A stretch of DNA of 64,000 nucleotides. Source: Alteromonas antoniana. GTDB lineage: Bacteria > Pseudomonadota > Gammaproteobacteria > Enterobacterales > Alteromonadaceae. The notes under the pieces are model-generated. The model ran no database searches. It was not told the DNA's origin and saw only the letters and a program-made list of their open reading frames with translations. Positions 46,101-56,229 of the stretch are shown piece by piece (the stretch's first letter is position 1; each line of letters opens with the position of its first letter). The DNA lies in contig NZ_JAESDH010000004.1 of assembly GCF_019249295.1 (NCBI RefSeq), forward strand, positions 62,001 to 126,000, written 5' to 3'. Both the position numbers and the translations under genes were made by a program.

Positions 46101-47163
46101 GCGATGCCTGATTATGGCCGGTGGTACTGGCGGACACGTGTTCCCGGGGTTGGCCGTGGCTGATGCGCTTAAAGCAAAAGGCTGGGATATCCAGTGGTTG
46201 GGTACCGCAGAGCGGATGGAAGCCGACGTGGTGCCGAAGCGGGGTTATCCGATTTCGTTTTTGCCGGTGAAAGGGATCCGCGGAAAAGGCTTGTCTGCCA
46301 AGGTAAAAGGAATAATGGCGCTGATCAGAAGCCTGTTTCAGGCACGCAAACTGATTCAGCGCATCGCGCCGGATATCGTAATTGGTTTTGGCGGTTATGC
46401 CAGTGGGCCTGGCGGCGTAGCGGCCTGGACCTCCGGTATACCGGTGATTGTTCATGAGCAAAATGCCGCGGCAGGAATGACAAACAAGTTACTGGCTAAG
46501 TTCGCGAAAACCATCATGCTGGGTTTTGACGACGCGCGTTCGCAGTTTTCTGCCAACAAAAACGTGGTGACCGTGGGCAACCCGGTGCGCGATGAGATTT
46601 GGAGCGTATCAGAAAAAACATCGATGTCTGTACCGCTTAACATTCTGGTAATTGGTGGCAGTCTGGGTTCACGTCCGCTGAATGAAACCGTACCACCGGT
46701 TTGTGCCGGACTGGAGGGCCTGAAAATACGCCATCAGTGCGGTAAAGGAAATGTCAAAGAGGTTGAGCGCGCATATGCCAACGCAAATGGGGCGGCTGAG
46801 GTTACAGAATTTATTGATGACATGGCGCAGGCTTACGAATGGGCGGACTTTATTGTCTGTCGCGCCGGTGCACTGACGGTTTCTGAAGTCGCTGCAGCCG
46901 GACGAGCCGCGATCTTCGTGCCGCTGCCCCATGCCGTCGATGATCATCAGACTAAAAATGCGCAATCACTGGTGAAAGTAAAAGCGGCACTGATGATCCC
47001 GCAGTCATTGTTAAAAGAAAACTTAGGACAGGCTGTCAGGCAATGGATATCCGATCCTGAAGCGTGTCAGAAAATGGGCCACATGGCCCGGCAACAAGCA
47101 CAGTCACAAGCCACTGAACAAGTAGTAGCACAGTGTGAAGCACTGGCAGGAGAGGCGGCATAA
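46093..47163 (+). CDS. murG: N-acetylglucosaminyltransferase MurG
   Basis: Peripheral membrane glycosyltransferase that converts lipid I to lipid II. The start at 46093 was chosen because AGGAGG lies six bases before it and the protein then begins with the family pattern [21 protein letters not shown]; a start nine codons upstream would give an atypical tail. Other motifs are [47 protein letters not shown]. 356 residues. Its stop overlaps the murC start. Confidence 0.98.
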   Translation: MTKRCLIMAGGTGGHVFPGLAVADALKAKGWDIQWLGTAERMEADVVPKRGYPISFLPVKGIRGKGLSAKVKGIMALIRSLFQARKLIQRIAPDIVIGFGGYASGPGGVAAWTSGIPVIVHEQNAAAGMTNKLLAKFAKTIMLGFDDARSQFSANKNVVTVGNPVRDEIWSVSEKTSMSVPLNILVIGGSLGSRPLNETVPPVCAGLEGLKIRHQCGKGNVKEVERAYANANGAAEVTEFIDDMAQAYEWADFIVCRAGALTVSEVAAAGRAAIFVPLPHAVDDHQTKNAQSLVKVKAALMIPQSLLKENLGQAVRQWISDPEACQKMGHMARQQAQSQATEQVVAQCEALAGEAA

Positions 47164-48614
47164 TGGTGTTACAAGCTCCATTCCAAAGTCCGCAAATGCG
47201 GAAAGTGAAACGAATTTTCTTTATCGGTATTGGCGGTGCCGGTATGGGCGGAATTGCAGAAGTCCTGTTAAATGAAGGGTATGACGTCATGGGCTCTGAC
47301 ATTCAGCAGGGACCGATGACACATCGCCTCGCCGAACTCGGTGCAGAGATTTTTATTGGTCATAAATCAGAGAACGTTGCTGGCGCAGACGTCGTCGTGG
47401 TATCCAGCGCCATAAACGAAGAAAACCCGGAAATACAAACGGCACGCGAGCAGCGTATCCCCATCATTCGCCGGGCGGAAATGCTGGCTGAACTGATGCG
47501 CTTTCGTCACGGTATTGCGATAGCAGGTACCCACGGGAAAACCACGACCACCAGTCTGATAGCAACCATTTTTGCCGAAGCTGATTATGACCCGACCTTT
47601 GTAATTGGCGGGCTGTTAAACAGCGCCGGTACCAACGCACGGTTAGGCAAAAGCCGGTATCTGATAGCCGAAGCTGATGAGAGTGATGCCTCGTTCCTGC
47701 ACCTGCAGCCAATGGTCTCAGTGGTCACGAACATCGAAGCTGATCACATGGATACCTATGGCGGGGACTTCTCGAAAGTCAAAGATACCTTCGTTGACTT
47801 TTTGCGTAACCTACCGTTCTACGGTCAGGCAATCGTGTGTGGAGATGACGCCAATGTTAAGGAAATTTGTCCACGTATAGGGCGTAATATTCTTACCTAC
47901 GGATTTGATGAAAACAATGATGTGCGCGCAGTTGATATCACCCTTGAGTTCGGCAAAGCCTGTTTTACGGTGTTGCGTCCGGACCGGCCGTCACTGAAAG
48001 TGACGCTCAATCTGACAGGGATGCACAATGTATTAAATGCGCTGGCAGCCATTGCCGTGGCAACGGATGAAGGCATAGACGATGAGGCTATCGTGCGAGC
48101 GCTCGCCAGTTTCGGTGGAATAGGTCGTCGATTTGAGTTACTTGGCGACTTTGACACCAGTAAGGGTAAGGTCAGTCTGGTAGACGATTACGGACATCAC
48201 CCGACTGAGGTGAAAGCGACCATTGCTGCGGCCAGAGCTAACTGGCCTGAGAACCGAATTGTGATGGTGTATCAACCGCACCGTTATAGCCGCACGCGAG
48301 ACCTGTACGAAGATTTTGTTGAGGTGCTGTCACAGGTAGATGTTTTATTGCTATTGGACATTTATGCCGCGAGTGAAACGCCTATCGAAGGGGTTGATAG
48401 TAAATCGCTATGCCGCTCTATTCGTCAACGTGGCCAGGTAGAACCTGTCTATGTTGGCAATAAAACGGCGTTGCCGGAAATTCTGGCTAACATCCTGCAG
48501 GATAACGATATTGTGATGACACAGGGTGCCGGCAACATCGGACAAATTGCAAAGCAACTGGCACAGGCGAAGCTTGAGCCGTCCGTACTACTTGATGAGA
48601 GTGCAGCGTCATGA
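47163..48614 (+). CDS. murC: UDP-MurNAc--L-alanine ligase MurC
   Basis: First Mur ligase, adding L-Ala to UDP-MurNAc. The N-terminal domain has [17 protein letters not shown], the P-loop is [13 protein letters not shown] (near 120) and the centre has [12 protein letters not shown] and [14 protein letters not shown]. The C-terminal domain starts [10 protein letters not shown]. The 483 residues fit. The ATG overlaps the murG stop as TAATG, and its own end overlaps ddlB by four bases. Confidence 0.98.
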   Translation: MVLQAPFQSPQMRKVKRIFFIGIGGAGMGGIAEVLLNEGYDVMGSDIQQGPMTHRLAELGAEIFIGHKSENVAGADVVVVSSAINEENPEIQTAREQRIPIIRRAEMLAELMRFRHGIAIAGTHGKTTTTSLIATIFAEADYDPTFVIGGLLNSAGTNARLGKSRYLIAEADESDASFLHLQPMVSVVTNIEADHMDTYGGDFSKVKDTFVDFLRNLPFYGQAIVCGDDANVKEICPRIGRNILTYGFDENNDVRAVDITLEFGKACFTVLRPDRPSLKVTLNLTGMHNVLNALAAIAVATDEGIDDEAIVRALASFGGIGRRFELLGDFDTSKGKVSLVDDYGHHPTEVKATIAAARANWPENRIVMVYQPHRYSRTRDLYEDFVEVLSQVDVLLLLDIYAASETPIEGVDSKSLCRSIRQRGQVEPVYVGNKTALPEILANILQDNDIVMTQGAGNIGQIAKQLAQAKLEPSVLLDESAAS

Positions 48615-49558
48615 AGACATACAGCGCGCAGGAATATGGGCGGGTTGCCGTCTTGTTTGGTGGCGATTCCGCCGAACGCGACGTGTCATTGAAGTCTGGT
48701 GAAGCGGTGCTGAATGCCTTGTTGCGTAAAGGTGTGGATGCCTTTGGGTTTGATCCGGCAGCACGGCCACTCACGGATTTGCTAAACGAAAACGTGAGTC
48801 GTGTACTTATCATGTTGCACGGCCGTGGTGGCGAAGATGGCTCGATGCAGGGCGCCTTACAACAGCTGAAAATTCCTTATACCGGAAGCGGCGTTTTGGG
48901 CTCTGCACTGGCAATGGATAAAATTCATAGTAAGCAGATTTGGGAATGTCTGAAATTGTCGACGGCAAAATACCAAATTGCTGATAAAAGTGACTTTGAA
49001 GCTGGATCATGCGGCGCTATAATGCATGAATTGGGGAATGAGGTCATGGTGAAACCGGCTCGTGAAGGTTCGAGTATCGGGATGGCCAGAGTGACTAGCG
49101 CTAAACAATTAAGTACTGCCATACAGGACGCCTTTAAATACGATAATCAGGTTCTGTTGGAGCAGTATATCGATGGACCTGAGTTCACAGTTTCCGTGGT
49201 TCAGGGTATAGCTTTGCCATCGATCCGCATGTCTACCCCCCACACATTTTATGACTATGCTGCCAAGTACCAGGACGATACCACGCAGTACTTCTGCCCC
49301 AGTGGTTTATCGGATGAAAAAGAGGCGGAATTAGCAGCATTGTCAATCCGGGCGTTTCGCGCGCTTTCCGGCTCAGGCTGGGGGCGTGTGGATGTGATGC
49401 AGGACGTGAACGGCGATTTTTATCTGCTGGAGTCCAATACCGTGCCCGGCATGACAGAAAAAAGTCTGGTACCGAAAGCGGCTAAAACCGCCGGTATCAG
49501 TTTTGACGATCTCGTAATGGCTATACTGGCGACCAGTATGCCCGCGTATGACGCGTAA
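48611..49558 (+). CDS. ddlB: D-alanine--D-alanine ligase DdlB
   Basis: ATP-grasp ligase making D-Ala-D-Ala, the substrate of MurF. Motifs: [17 protein letters not shown] at the N-terminus, [45 protein letters not shown] and the metal site [20 protein letters not shown]. 315 residues, standard. It sits between murC and ftsQ in the cluster, as in E. coli. Confidence 0.98.
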   Translation: MKTYSAQEYGRVAVLFGGDSAERDVSLKSGEAVLNALLRKGVDAFGFDPAARPLTDLLNENVSRVLIMLHGRGGEDGSMQGALQQLKIPYTGSGVLGSALAMDKIHSKQIWECLKLSTAKYQIADKSDFEAGSCGAIMHELGNEVMVKPAREGSSIGMARVTSAKQLSTAIQDAFKYDNQVLLEQYIDGPEFTVSVVQGIALPSIRMSTPHTFYDYAAKYQDDTTQYFCPSGLSDEKEAELAALSIRAFRALSGSGWGRVDVMQDVNGDFYLLESNTVPGMTEKSLVPKAAKTAGISFDDLVMAILATSMPAYDA

Positions 49559-49569
49559 GGCGACATGCA

Positions 49570-50307
49570 ATGACATCGTCAAGAAAACCACAGGAACTAT
49601 GGGCAGGCGTCGCCTTTTTAGTGCTGGTTTTCATTGGCCTGATTGTTGGCGGACTGAAAGCCTATAGCTGGATGCAGGACGAACAACAAATGCCGGTGCA
49701 GGTGGTCGACTTTTCCGGTGAGTTTGAGCACGTCAATATCGGACGGCTCGAACGACTGATAAGAACGTCACAGCCGGGAAGCTTTTTCGCCCTGGATGTG
49801 AACGAAGTGTTCCGGTTGGTTGAGGCGCAGCCCTGGATTTATCGCGCGTCGGTGAGAAAGCAGTGGCCGAACACGCTGAAAATCTATCTGGTAGAGCAGA
49901 CGCCGGTCGCACACTGGAACGACGATTTAATACTGAATCCTTACGGCGAAACCTTTGATGGTGAGGATCAGGAACTGGATTTGCCAAGGCTATATGGTCC
50001 GGGCGGCAGTGAGAAGACAGCGCTGGAAGGCTATAACGCTATGCAGTCGCTGCTTGCTACCACCGCCATGGCAATCAGTGAACTGTCACTGAGTGAACGT
50101 TTTGCGTGGCAGCTACAGTTAAAAAACGGCGTTGACCTGAACCTGGGAAGGCAAGAGTTTATCGACCGTCTGCAACGGTTTATTGATATATATCCGTTGC
50201 TGCAACAACAACCGAAGGACGTCAAATATGTCGACCTTCGTTATGACACAGGATTAGCTGTCGGCTGGAAGTCAGCGGACAGCGAGAAGCGTAAACAAGA
50301 GAGTTAA
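49570..50307 (+). CDS. ftsQ: Cell division protein FtsQ
   Basis: Bitopic divisome protein, 245 residues, that recruits FtsL-FtsB. A basic cytoplasmic tail and one transmembrane helix (about 12-34) precede the POTRA domain (about 45-115, QVVDFSGEFEHVNIGRLERLI) and the beta domain with the conserved PWIYRASVRKQWPNTLKIYLVEQTP region. It lies 11 bases after ddlB and 7 bases before ftsA. Confidence 0.97.
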   Translation: MTSSRKPQELWAGVAFLVLVFIGLIVGGLKAYSWMQDEQQMPVQVVDFSGEFEHVNIGRLERLIRTSQPGSFFALDVNEVFRLVEAQPWIYRASVRKQWPNTLKIYLVEQTPVAHWNDDLILNPYGETFDGEDQELDLPRLYGPGGSEKTALEGYNAMQSLLATTAMAISELSLSERFAWQLQLKNGVDLNLGRQEFIDRLQRFIDIYPLLQQQPKDVKYVDLRYDTGLAVGWKSADSEKRKQES

Positions 50308-50314
50308 GGAAACC

Positions 50315-51544
50315 ATGTCAAAACCAGCTGAACGCAATTTGATTGTCGGTCTGGATATCGGTACCAGTCAGGTAAAAGCCGTAGTGGGCGAGCTGCTGGA
50401 TGATGACCAAATCAGTATTGTTGGTGTGGGTACACACGCGGCCAAAGGCATGGATAAAGGCGGTGTTAACGATCTGAACCTGGTGGTGAAGTCGGTGCAG
50501 CGCGCAGTGAACGAGATGGAACTCATGGCAGATTGCCGGGTATCGTCAGTCTTTATGTCCATCAGTGGCCGCCATGTAAAATGCCAGAATGAAAATGGCA
50601 TGGTACCTATTAATAATCAGGAAGTGACGCAGGAAGACGTAGATAACGTCATTCATGCGGCGCGTAGTGTACCGATTGCAGCTGAACGTCGTTTGTTGCA
50701 TGTGTTACCGCAGGAATACACTATCGACGTGCAGGAGGGAATTAAAAACCCTATTGGCATGTCTGGCGTACGAATGGAGGCGGATGCACACATTATTACG
50801 TGCGCCGACGACATGGCGAAAAACCTGGTGAAGTGCATTGAACGATGCGAGCTTAACGCCGACCAGTTGATATTTTCGGCGCTGGCGTCAAGTTATGCGG
50901 TGCTAACCGACGATGAGCGTGAACTGGGTGTATGTGTTGTCGACATCGGTGGCGGTACGATGGACATCGTAATTTACACTGATGGCGCGATTCGACACAC
51001 CGCGGTGATCCCTGTTGCCGGGAATCAGATAACCAGTGATATCGCCAAAATTTTCCGCACGCCAATTAGCAATGCGGAAGAGATTAAAGTGAATTATGCC
51101 TGTGCTCTCAAAGACATGGTGAGCATGGAAGAAAGTATTGAAGTCCCGAGCGTTGGCGGACGGCCGGCCCGGGTGATGTCGCGACACACACTGGCGGAAG
51201 TCATTGAGCCGCGATATCAGGAACTGTTTGAGCTGGTTTTGGATGAGATTAAAGCCAGCGGTCTGGAAGAGCAAATCGCAGCCGGCCTTGTGCTAACCGG
51301 CGGCACTGCCAAGATGGAAGGGGCAGTTGAGTTTGCAGAGGAATTGTTCCAGATGCCCGTGCGCGTGGGCAACCCCATCAATGTAAAAGGCTTGTCCGAA
51401 TACGTTGATGATGCTGGATTTGCAACAGCCGTAGGGCTTTTACACTACGGTAAAATGCAAGCAGAGAATAATAAGTCCAGTAAGCAGAAGCCAGGTGAGA
51501 GTTTATTTCACCGGGTGCAAAGCTGGTTTAAAGGTGAATTTTAA
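50315..51544 (+). CDS. ftsA: Cell division protein FtsA
   Basis: Actin-like ATPase that tethers FtsZ to the membrane and helps recruit later divisome proteins. The phosphate loops (VGLDIGTSQVKAVVGE and CVVDIGGGTMDIVIY), the 1C domain and the adenosine motif GLVLTGGTAKMEG are present. The C-terminus ends in the amphipathic membrane-targeting helix (SLFHRVQSWFKGEF). 409 residues. AAGGAA is seen before the ATG. Confidence 0.98.
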   Translation: MSKPAERNLIVGLDIGTSQVKAVVGELLDDDQISIVGVGTHAAKGMDKGGVNDLNLVVKSVQRAVNEMELMADCRVSSVFMSISGRHVKCQNENGMVPINNQEVTQEDVDNVIHAARSVPIAAERRLLHVLPQEYTIDVQEGIKNPIGMSGVRMEADAHIITCADDMAKNLVKCIERCELNADQLIFSALASSYAVLTDDERELGVCVVDIGGGTMDIVIYTDGAIRHTAVIPVAGNQITSDIAKIFRTPISNAEEIKVNYACALKDMVSMEESIEVPSVGGRPARVMSRHTLAEVIEPRYQELFELVLDEIKASGLEEQIAAGLVLTGGTAKMEGAVEFAEELFQMPVRVGNPINVKGLSEYVDDAGFATAVGLLHYGKMQAENNKSSKQKPGESLFHRVQSWFKGEF

Positions 51545-51655
51545 TTTTTTATTTTGGGGGCGCTAAGGCTACGGCATTTTTGATCGGCATGGAGGCATCT
51601 GATCAGCAGTATATGACCTGGCTTAGTGTTGAAGACGTACAACCGGAGAGTAAGT

Positions 51656-52828
51656 ATGTTTGAATTAATGGATAGTCACGGCGAAGAAGCCGTAATCAAA
51701 GTCATCGGTGTCGGTGGCGGCGGTGGCAATGCAGTGGAACACATGGTTTCACAAAGCATTGAAGGCGTAGAATTTATTGCTGTCAACACTGATGCACAGG
51801 TGCTGCGAAGCTCAAGTGCCAATGTCACGCTGCAAATTGGTTCCAGCGTAACAAAAGGCCTGGGTGCAGGTGCTGATCCTAACATTGGTCGTGAGGCTGC
51901 TCATGAAGACCGCGAGACCATTCGTCAGGCGCTTGACGGCGCGGACATGGTGTTTATCACCGCGGGCATGGGTGGTGGTACCGGAACCGGTGCTGCCCCG
52001 GAAGTGGCTAAGATTGCCCGTGAAATGGGCATTCTGACCGTCGCCGTGGTAACCAAGCCTTTCCCGTTCGAAGGGAAAAAGCGTACTGCGTTTGCTGAGC
52101 AGGGCATTGTCGAGTTATCAAACAATGTTGACTCACTGATCACCATTCCTAACGAAAAACTGCTCAAGGTCATGGGACCGGGTACGCCATTGCTGCAGGC
52201 ATTCAGTGCGGCAAATGATGTATTACGCGGTGCCGTACAGGGTATTGCCGAGCTTATCACCCGTCCGGGTCTGATTAACGTCGACTTCGCTGACGTGCGT
52301 ACTGTGATGTCTGAAATGGGTAAAGCCATGATGGGCTCTGGTGCTGCATCAGGTGCAGACCGTGCTGAAGAAGCTGCCGAAGCTGCTATCGCCAGTCCGC
52401 TGCTGGAAGATATCGATCTGTCTGGCGCACGCGGTATCCTGGTAAACATTACCGCAGGTCCTGACTTCGCCATTGACGAATTTGAGACCGTGGGTAATGC
52501 CGTGAAGGCTTTCGCATCAGAAAACGCGACGGTTGTCGTGGGTACTGTGATTGATATGGAAATGACAGATGAGCTGCGTGTAACCGTCGTTGCTACCGGC
52601 ATTGGCGCAGAGCGTAAGCCTGACATTTCACTGGTAAGCTCTGAAGGTTCACGCTTGTCTGCAAGTGCCCGCGAATATGGGTCGCATCAGTCCAGCCACG
52701 AACCACGCAGCAGCAGTGTCGGGTCGACAGATGGTAATCAGGCGCTGAAAGCGGAAGATGAAGCGCAGCCTGGTTCTGATCTTGAGTATCTGGACATTCC
52801 GGCATTTTTGCGCAAGCAAGCGGACTAG
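51656..52828 (+). CDS. ftsZ: Cell division GTPase FtsZ
   Basis: Tubulin-like GTPase forming the Z ring. The start at 51656 has GGAG upstream and begins MFELMDSHGEEAVIKVIGVGGGGGNAV, the usual N-terminus; ten upstream in-frame codons were excluded. The GTP signature GGGTGTGAAPEVA, the T7 loop region NVDFADVRTVM and the C-terminal conserved peptide (EYLDIPAFLRKQAD) that binds FtsA and ZipA are intact. 390 residues. A 111-base gap after ftsA may hold an ftsZ promoter. Confidence 0.99.
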   Translation: MFELMDSHGEEAVIKVIGVGGGGGNAVEHMVSQSIEGVEFIAVNTDAQVLRSSSANVTLQIGSSVTKGLGAGADPNIGREAAHEDRETIRQALDGADMVFITAGMGGGTGTGAAPEVAKIAREMGILTVAVVTKPFPFEGKKRTAFAEQGIVELSNNVDSLITIPNEKLLKVMGPGTPLLQAFSAANDVLRGAVQGIAELITRPGLINVDFADVRTVMSEMGKAMMGSGAASGADRAEEAAEAAIASPLLEDIDLSGARGILVNITAGPDFAIDEFETVGNAVKAFASENATVVVGTVIDMEMTDELRVTVVATGIGAERKPDISLVSSEGSRLSASAREYGSHQSSHEPRSSSVGSTDGNQALKAEDEAQPGSDLEYLDIPAFLRKQAD

Positions 52829-52911
52829 TTCACGTTTATTGAATTTTGACGCGTTTACGTTGTCACAATGTGTATGAGTATCTGTTACTTAGGTACTCGT
52901 GTGACACATTT

Positions 52912-52940
52912 TTGACATGTAAGTGACAACTCACTATAAT
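52912..52940 (+). promoter_or_regulatory. Sigma-70 promoter of lpxC
   Basis: Consensus TTGACA (52912-52917) and consensus TATAAT (52935-52940) with the ideal 17-base spacer, 37 bases upstream of the lpxC ATG. It lies in the ftsZ-lpxC gap, giving lpxC strong independent transcription. Confidence 0.9.
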
Positions 52941-52976
52941 GCGCGACCGCTTTTTAGACAGGTAAAAGCAAACGAG

Positions 52977-53888
52977 ATGATTAGACAACGTACAATCAAG
53001 CACCCGGTTCAGGAAACCGGAATAGGGCTTCACAAAGGGGAAAAGGTCACGATGACTCTCCGGCCTGCGCCTGCGAATACAGGAATTGTATTCCGGCGTG
53101 TAGACCTTGAACCTCATGTGGACATCCCTGCACGTGCGGACGCGGTGGGTAATACCATGCTATGTACGTGTTTAAACAATGATGATGGCGTTAGCATTCA
53201 GACGGTAGAACATCTGGCGTCCGCGCTGGCGGGTCTGGGTATTGATAACATCATTGTTGAGGTTGATAGCAACGAGCTGCCGATCATGGATGGCAGTGCC
53301 AGCCCGTTTGTTTTTCTTTTGCAATCTGCTGGCATTGAAGAGCTTAATGCCGCTAAGCGATTCATTCGCATTAAAAAGCCGGTACGCGTTGAAGACGGTG
53401 ACAAGTGGGCAGAATTGGTGCCGCATGATGGTTTTCGTGTTGATTTTCGAATTGACTTCGACCATCCGGTAATCAGCCAGACGCGTCAGCATATGGTTAT
53501 GGACTTTGATTCCTGTTCCTACGTGGATGAAGTCAGCCGCGCTCGTACATTCGGTTTCATGAGCGATTTGGAGTACATGAATGCCAACAATCTGGCACTT
53601 GGCGGTAGCATGGAAAACGCCGTGGCGCTGGACGAGTTTCGCATTCTGAATCCGGAAGGTCTGCGTTATGACGATGAGTTCTTAAAGCATAAGATCTTAG
53701 ATGCAGTGGGCGATCTATATCTTGGTGGTCACAGCATTATCGGTGAGCTTCGTGCTTTCAAAACTGGCCACGGGCTGAACAATAAACTGCTCAATGCCGT
53801 GCTGGCGCAAAAAGAGTGCTGGGAATACATCACTTATGATTCTCAGGAAGACGCGCCTATTCGCTACGCCCAGCCTGTCCTGGCGTAA
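52977..53888 (+). CDS. lpxC: UDP-3-O-acyl-N-acetylglucosamine deacetylase LpxC
   Basis: Zinc deacetylase of lipid A synthesis, the first committed step. The start at 52977 begins [24 protein letters not shown], the family N-terminus; the -10 box upstream excludes a longer product. Zinc ligands are in [11 protein letters not shown] and in [11 protein letters not shown]; the catalytic Glu is in [13 protein letters not shown] terminator follows. 303 residues, standard. Terminal gene of the dcw cluster, with its own promoter. Confidence 0.98.
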   Translation: MIRQRTIKHPVQETGIGLHKGEKVTMTLRPAPANTGIVFRRVDLEPHVDIPARADAVGNTMLCTCLNNDDGVSIQTVEHLASALAGLGIDNIIVEVDSNELPIMDGSASPFVFLLQSAGIEELNAAKRFIRIKKPVRVEDGDKWAELVPHDGFRVDFRIDFDHPVISQTRQHMVMDFDSCSYVDEVSRARTFGFMSDLEYMNANNLALGGSMENAVALDEFRILNPEGLRYDDEFLKHKILDAVGDLYLGGHSIIGELRAFKTGHGLNNKLLNAVLAQKECWEYITYDSQEDAPIRYAQPVLA

Positions 53889-53903
53889 AGTACGCTTTCG
53901 CAT

Positions 53904-53931
53904 AAAAGCCGCCTTTCCTGGCGGCTTTTTT
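53904..53931 (+). terminator. Rho-independent terminator after lpxC
   Basis: AAAAGCCGCC/GGCGGCTTTT stem with a six-base loop and a T-run, 16 bases after the lpxC stop; it closes the dcw cluster. Confidence 0.92.
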
Positions 53932-54094
53932 ATGTCTTTCACATAGCCTGAATCAAGGTAGATAAGCGAGATACAATCAGGGCGATGATGTTTCGCATCA
54001 CAACTTATCTTGAAGATCGGCGACCTTCCTTTGATGCCGGGAAAGGCCTTTAGTGAGCTGGTACGCCCTTGGTGGCTCGCTATTCTATCTGAAG

Positions 54095-55927
54095 TTACTT
54101 AAGACGTTGTATTAGTGCTACCCAGTCACCATTACCAGGTGCTGCAGGTATTGATAGTGTCTTGCCAGAAAGTACTTTTGTATCGCGAATAAGGTCGCCC
54201 CCGTGCAGGGGATCAAACCACGACAGCGAGTATCTGGCCCCGGTGCAGCCCGGCATAAGGTCAGTTGACTCACCCTCTGGAATATAAAGCAGATAGATAT
54301 TGCCAGACTTTATATAGCTGTACACATTCTCGTTTGATACAACAGCAGGCGCCGGCGACATTTCTTCAAACGGAATATACTGATTGAAAAAGTCCAGAGC
54401 GACTTTTGTTTGCCGCCACAAATTATCGCGTGAACGAAGATCCTCTGCAGTTAAATCGTTATGTTGCTGGTGTGCTCCAAAATACCACTCAACGCCGGCT
54501 CCGCCAGCCATCAGGCTGCCCCATAAGGCGTGTCGTCTGAGGGTGTCATGGGTTGGATCAACGGTGTCGGTTTTCGCCCCATCCATCCATTCACCTATTT
54601 CATCCATGGTGATCGCCCATTTGCGGTTGTGACTTTCAGCCTTACTCAGCCATTTCGTGATTTCAGAATAGACCTGCTCCCGCAGATTCACCTGAAAAGA
54701 CAGGCCATCTAATGAAGACTCTCCGAGTAGCGGGGTTAATATTTCATCTTTGGACTCGGGGGTAGAGTGAGTGTGAATAATGACAGGGTGTGAGTAGGGA
54801 TCGGCTTCTTTCAAAAAACGCGACATTGCAATACGCTGTTCGTCTGTCTGCGCATCAGGCGAAAATTCTGCAGGGCCATTTTCTTCACCCAGATTCCATA
54901 TAAGTCCGGGGTGATGTGCAAATCTGGCAATGAGCTCCTGAAAATACAACTGACGCAAAGGACCGGTATCGCCGTCATCCAGCAAGCGCTCATTTTCTGT
55001 CTCCTGAATGACAAGGTGAAGTGCAATACCTTTTTTCTGCATGTGAGAAAACACCACGTTCCATTGCGCCAGCTTGCTGACATCGAAACGTTCAAAGTTA
55101 GTTGGACTGGTATAAGGCCACACATCCTTCCCGTCGCCCTCTATATTAAGTGTCAGAAAGTACGCGCTGTTCATGCCTCGGTCAGCAAGGTAATTCATCA
55201 CGCCAATGAGATTCTTACCCTTTTCGCTTTGCCATGTAGGATCGCCTGGCAGCCAGTCTTTGCGGTGGTTTTTGTACTCGTGGATGTCAGTGCCGCTGCT
55301 GGCTTCACCATCCCTTTGCTGGGTAGTAATGCGGTAGGTTTGATCAAATTCATTAAATGCCAGCAAGTTCTCAGGACTGTTGGTTCCCCCTTTAAGCCAG
55401 ACCTTATCCTGATCAGCTGTATAATAGTACCGGCCCTTTGTATAGAGTGTGCCAAGCGCATGGAAGCCAGTTGCTTGGCTCTCAGCTTTCACGACTTTCA
55501 GGTTACCTGTTGCGTTAGTGATAGGGATTTGTTGTCCAGCTTCCGGCCTGTCGGCCAACGCTACACCTGCCCCTTTATAAAGAGAGGCGTGGTATCGCCA
55601 TAGTCCGGGACGGTCTGGTGTGAATTTCACCTGCCAGACGTTGCCACTGGACGCGCTGGTTTCGGCCGCGTTGCCGTTTGCAGCGTAATAGCCACGGATA
55701 ACGCGTTCACTATCTTGGTGAACAAACCGTACCAAAAGCCTGTAGTCGGTAAACGGGTTCACTGGGTCAGTTTCTGACGTCTGCGGACCTTCAAAGTTTA
55801 ATGTTACTGGCTGCCATTGGAAGGCTGCCTGTGGCGGTTTTGTGGTTGTCTGGCACGCAGAAAGCATGAAAAGCACTACGAAAAGGCAGCAATTGCCAGG
55901 CATTTTGTAGGAAGTTGCAGTTCGCAT
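54095..55927 (-). CDS. DUF5060 lipoprotein, predicted glycoside hydrolase
   Basis: A 610-residue exported lipoprotein: a signal peptide ends in LSACQ (Cys25). An N-terminal DUF5060 beta-sandwich (about 35-150) is followed by a (beta/alpha)8-like domain (about 165-540) and a C-terminal beta domain of the putative collagen-binding type (about 540-610). Likely catalytic acids by analogy with clan GH-A are Glu348/Glu349 in WNLGEENG and Glu443 in TMDEIG. It probably hydrolyses a polysaccharide at the cell surface; the substrate is unknown. It sits alone and reversed between lpxC and the M23 peptidase gene, with a LacI-type operator at its promoter, as expected for a sugar-induced gene. Confidence 0.85.
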   Translation of the reverse strand: MRTATSYKMPGNCCLFVVLFMLSACQTTTKPPQAAFQWQPVTLNFEGPQTSETDPVNPFTDYRLLVRFVHQDSERVIRGYYAANGNAAETSASSGNVWQVKFTPDRPGLWRYHASLYKGAGVALADRPEAGQQIPITNATGNLKVVKAESQATGFHALGTLYTKGRYYYTADQDKVWLKGGTNSPENLLAFNEFDQTYRITTQQRDGEASSGTDIHEYKNHRKDWLPGDPTWQSEKGKNLIGVMNYLADRGMNSAYFLTLNIEGDGKDVWPYTSPTNFERFDVSKLAQWNVVFSHMQKKGIALHLVIQETENERLLDDGDTGPLRQLYFQELIARFAHHPGLIWNLGEENGPAEFSPDAQTDEQRIAMSRFLKEADPYSHPVIIHTHSTPESKDEILTPLLGESSLDGLSFQVNLREQVYSEITKWLSKAESHNRKWAITMDEIGEWMDGAKTDTVDPTHDTLRRHALWGSLMAGGAGVEWYFGAHQQHNDLTAEDLRSRDNLWRQTKVALDFFNQYIPFEEMSPAPAVVSNENVYSYIKSGNIYLLYIPEGESTDLMPGCTGARYSLSWFDPLHGGDLIRDTKVLSGKTLSIPAAPGNGDWVALIQRLK

Positions 55928-55947
55928 CAGGTCGCCTTTGCAAAAAT

Positions 55948-55961
55948 TGTAAGCGCATACA
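55948..55961. promoter_or_regulatory. LacI-family operator candidate
   Basis: TGTAAGCGCATACA, a 14-base palindrome with one mismatched pair and the central CG typical of LacI/GalR-type sites. It abuts the -10 box of the DUF5060 promoter and lies 21 bases from the start codon, a position suited to repression. An extra half-like GCGCTTA lies ten bases upstream. The regulator gene is not in the window. Confidence 0.6.
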
Positions 55962-55989
55962 TAGTAGCGCTTATTCTGCAGATTGTTAA
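55961..55989 (-). promoter_or_regulatory. Sigma-70 promoter of the DUF5060 gene
   Basis: On the minus strand TTAACA (55984-55989) and TACTAT (55961-55966) are separated by 17 bases. The -10 box shares one base with the operator palindrome. Confidence 0.6.
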
Positions 55990-56173
55990 GGTGATGTGGG
56001 TTTTTGTTTGAATGATGTAACAGAAGTGTCGCACGAATAAATAAACATACGTACCTGATTTGAACGCGGGAGAATAACGCTCAGACGAGGCCATTGCTAA
56101 GCCAGATAGTGCAGGGTCTGCAACCTTTATATCCCGAATTCTTATCCTTAAGCATGAAAGCACACATCTGCGT

Positions 56174-56202
56174 TTGTTCCACGCCGCAAACAGAGTTACA
56201 CT
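56174..56202 (+). promoter_or_regulatory. Sigma-70 promoter of the M23 peptidase gene
   Basis: TTGTTC (56174-56179) and TACACT (56197-56202) with a 17-base spacer, 27 bases before the ATG. Confidence 0.55.
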
Positions 56203-56229
56203 ATCGGTCGAATTTTTATGAGTTGATTT

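Larger units (their letters stand above)
55928..56229. other. Divergent control region between the DUF5060 and M23 genes
   Basis: 302 bases with promoters on both strands and one operator, listed separately. No gene was found. Confidence 0.5.

Noticed and set aside
36022..52828. Horizontal transfer signal or rearrangement within the dcw cluster
   Set aside because: Gene order, lengths, overlaps and motifs are all typical of Gammaproteobacteria; apart from the MurE motif nothing stands out.
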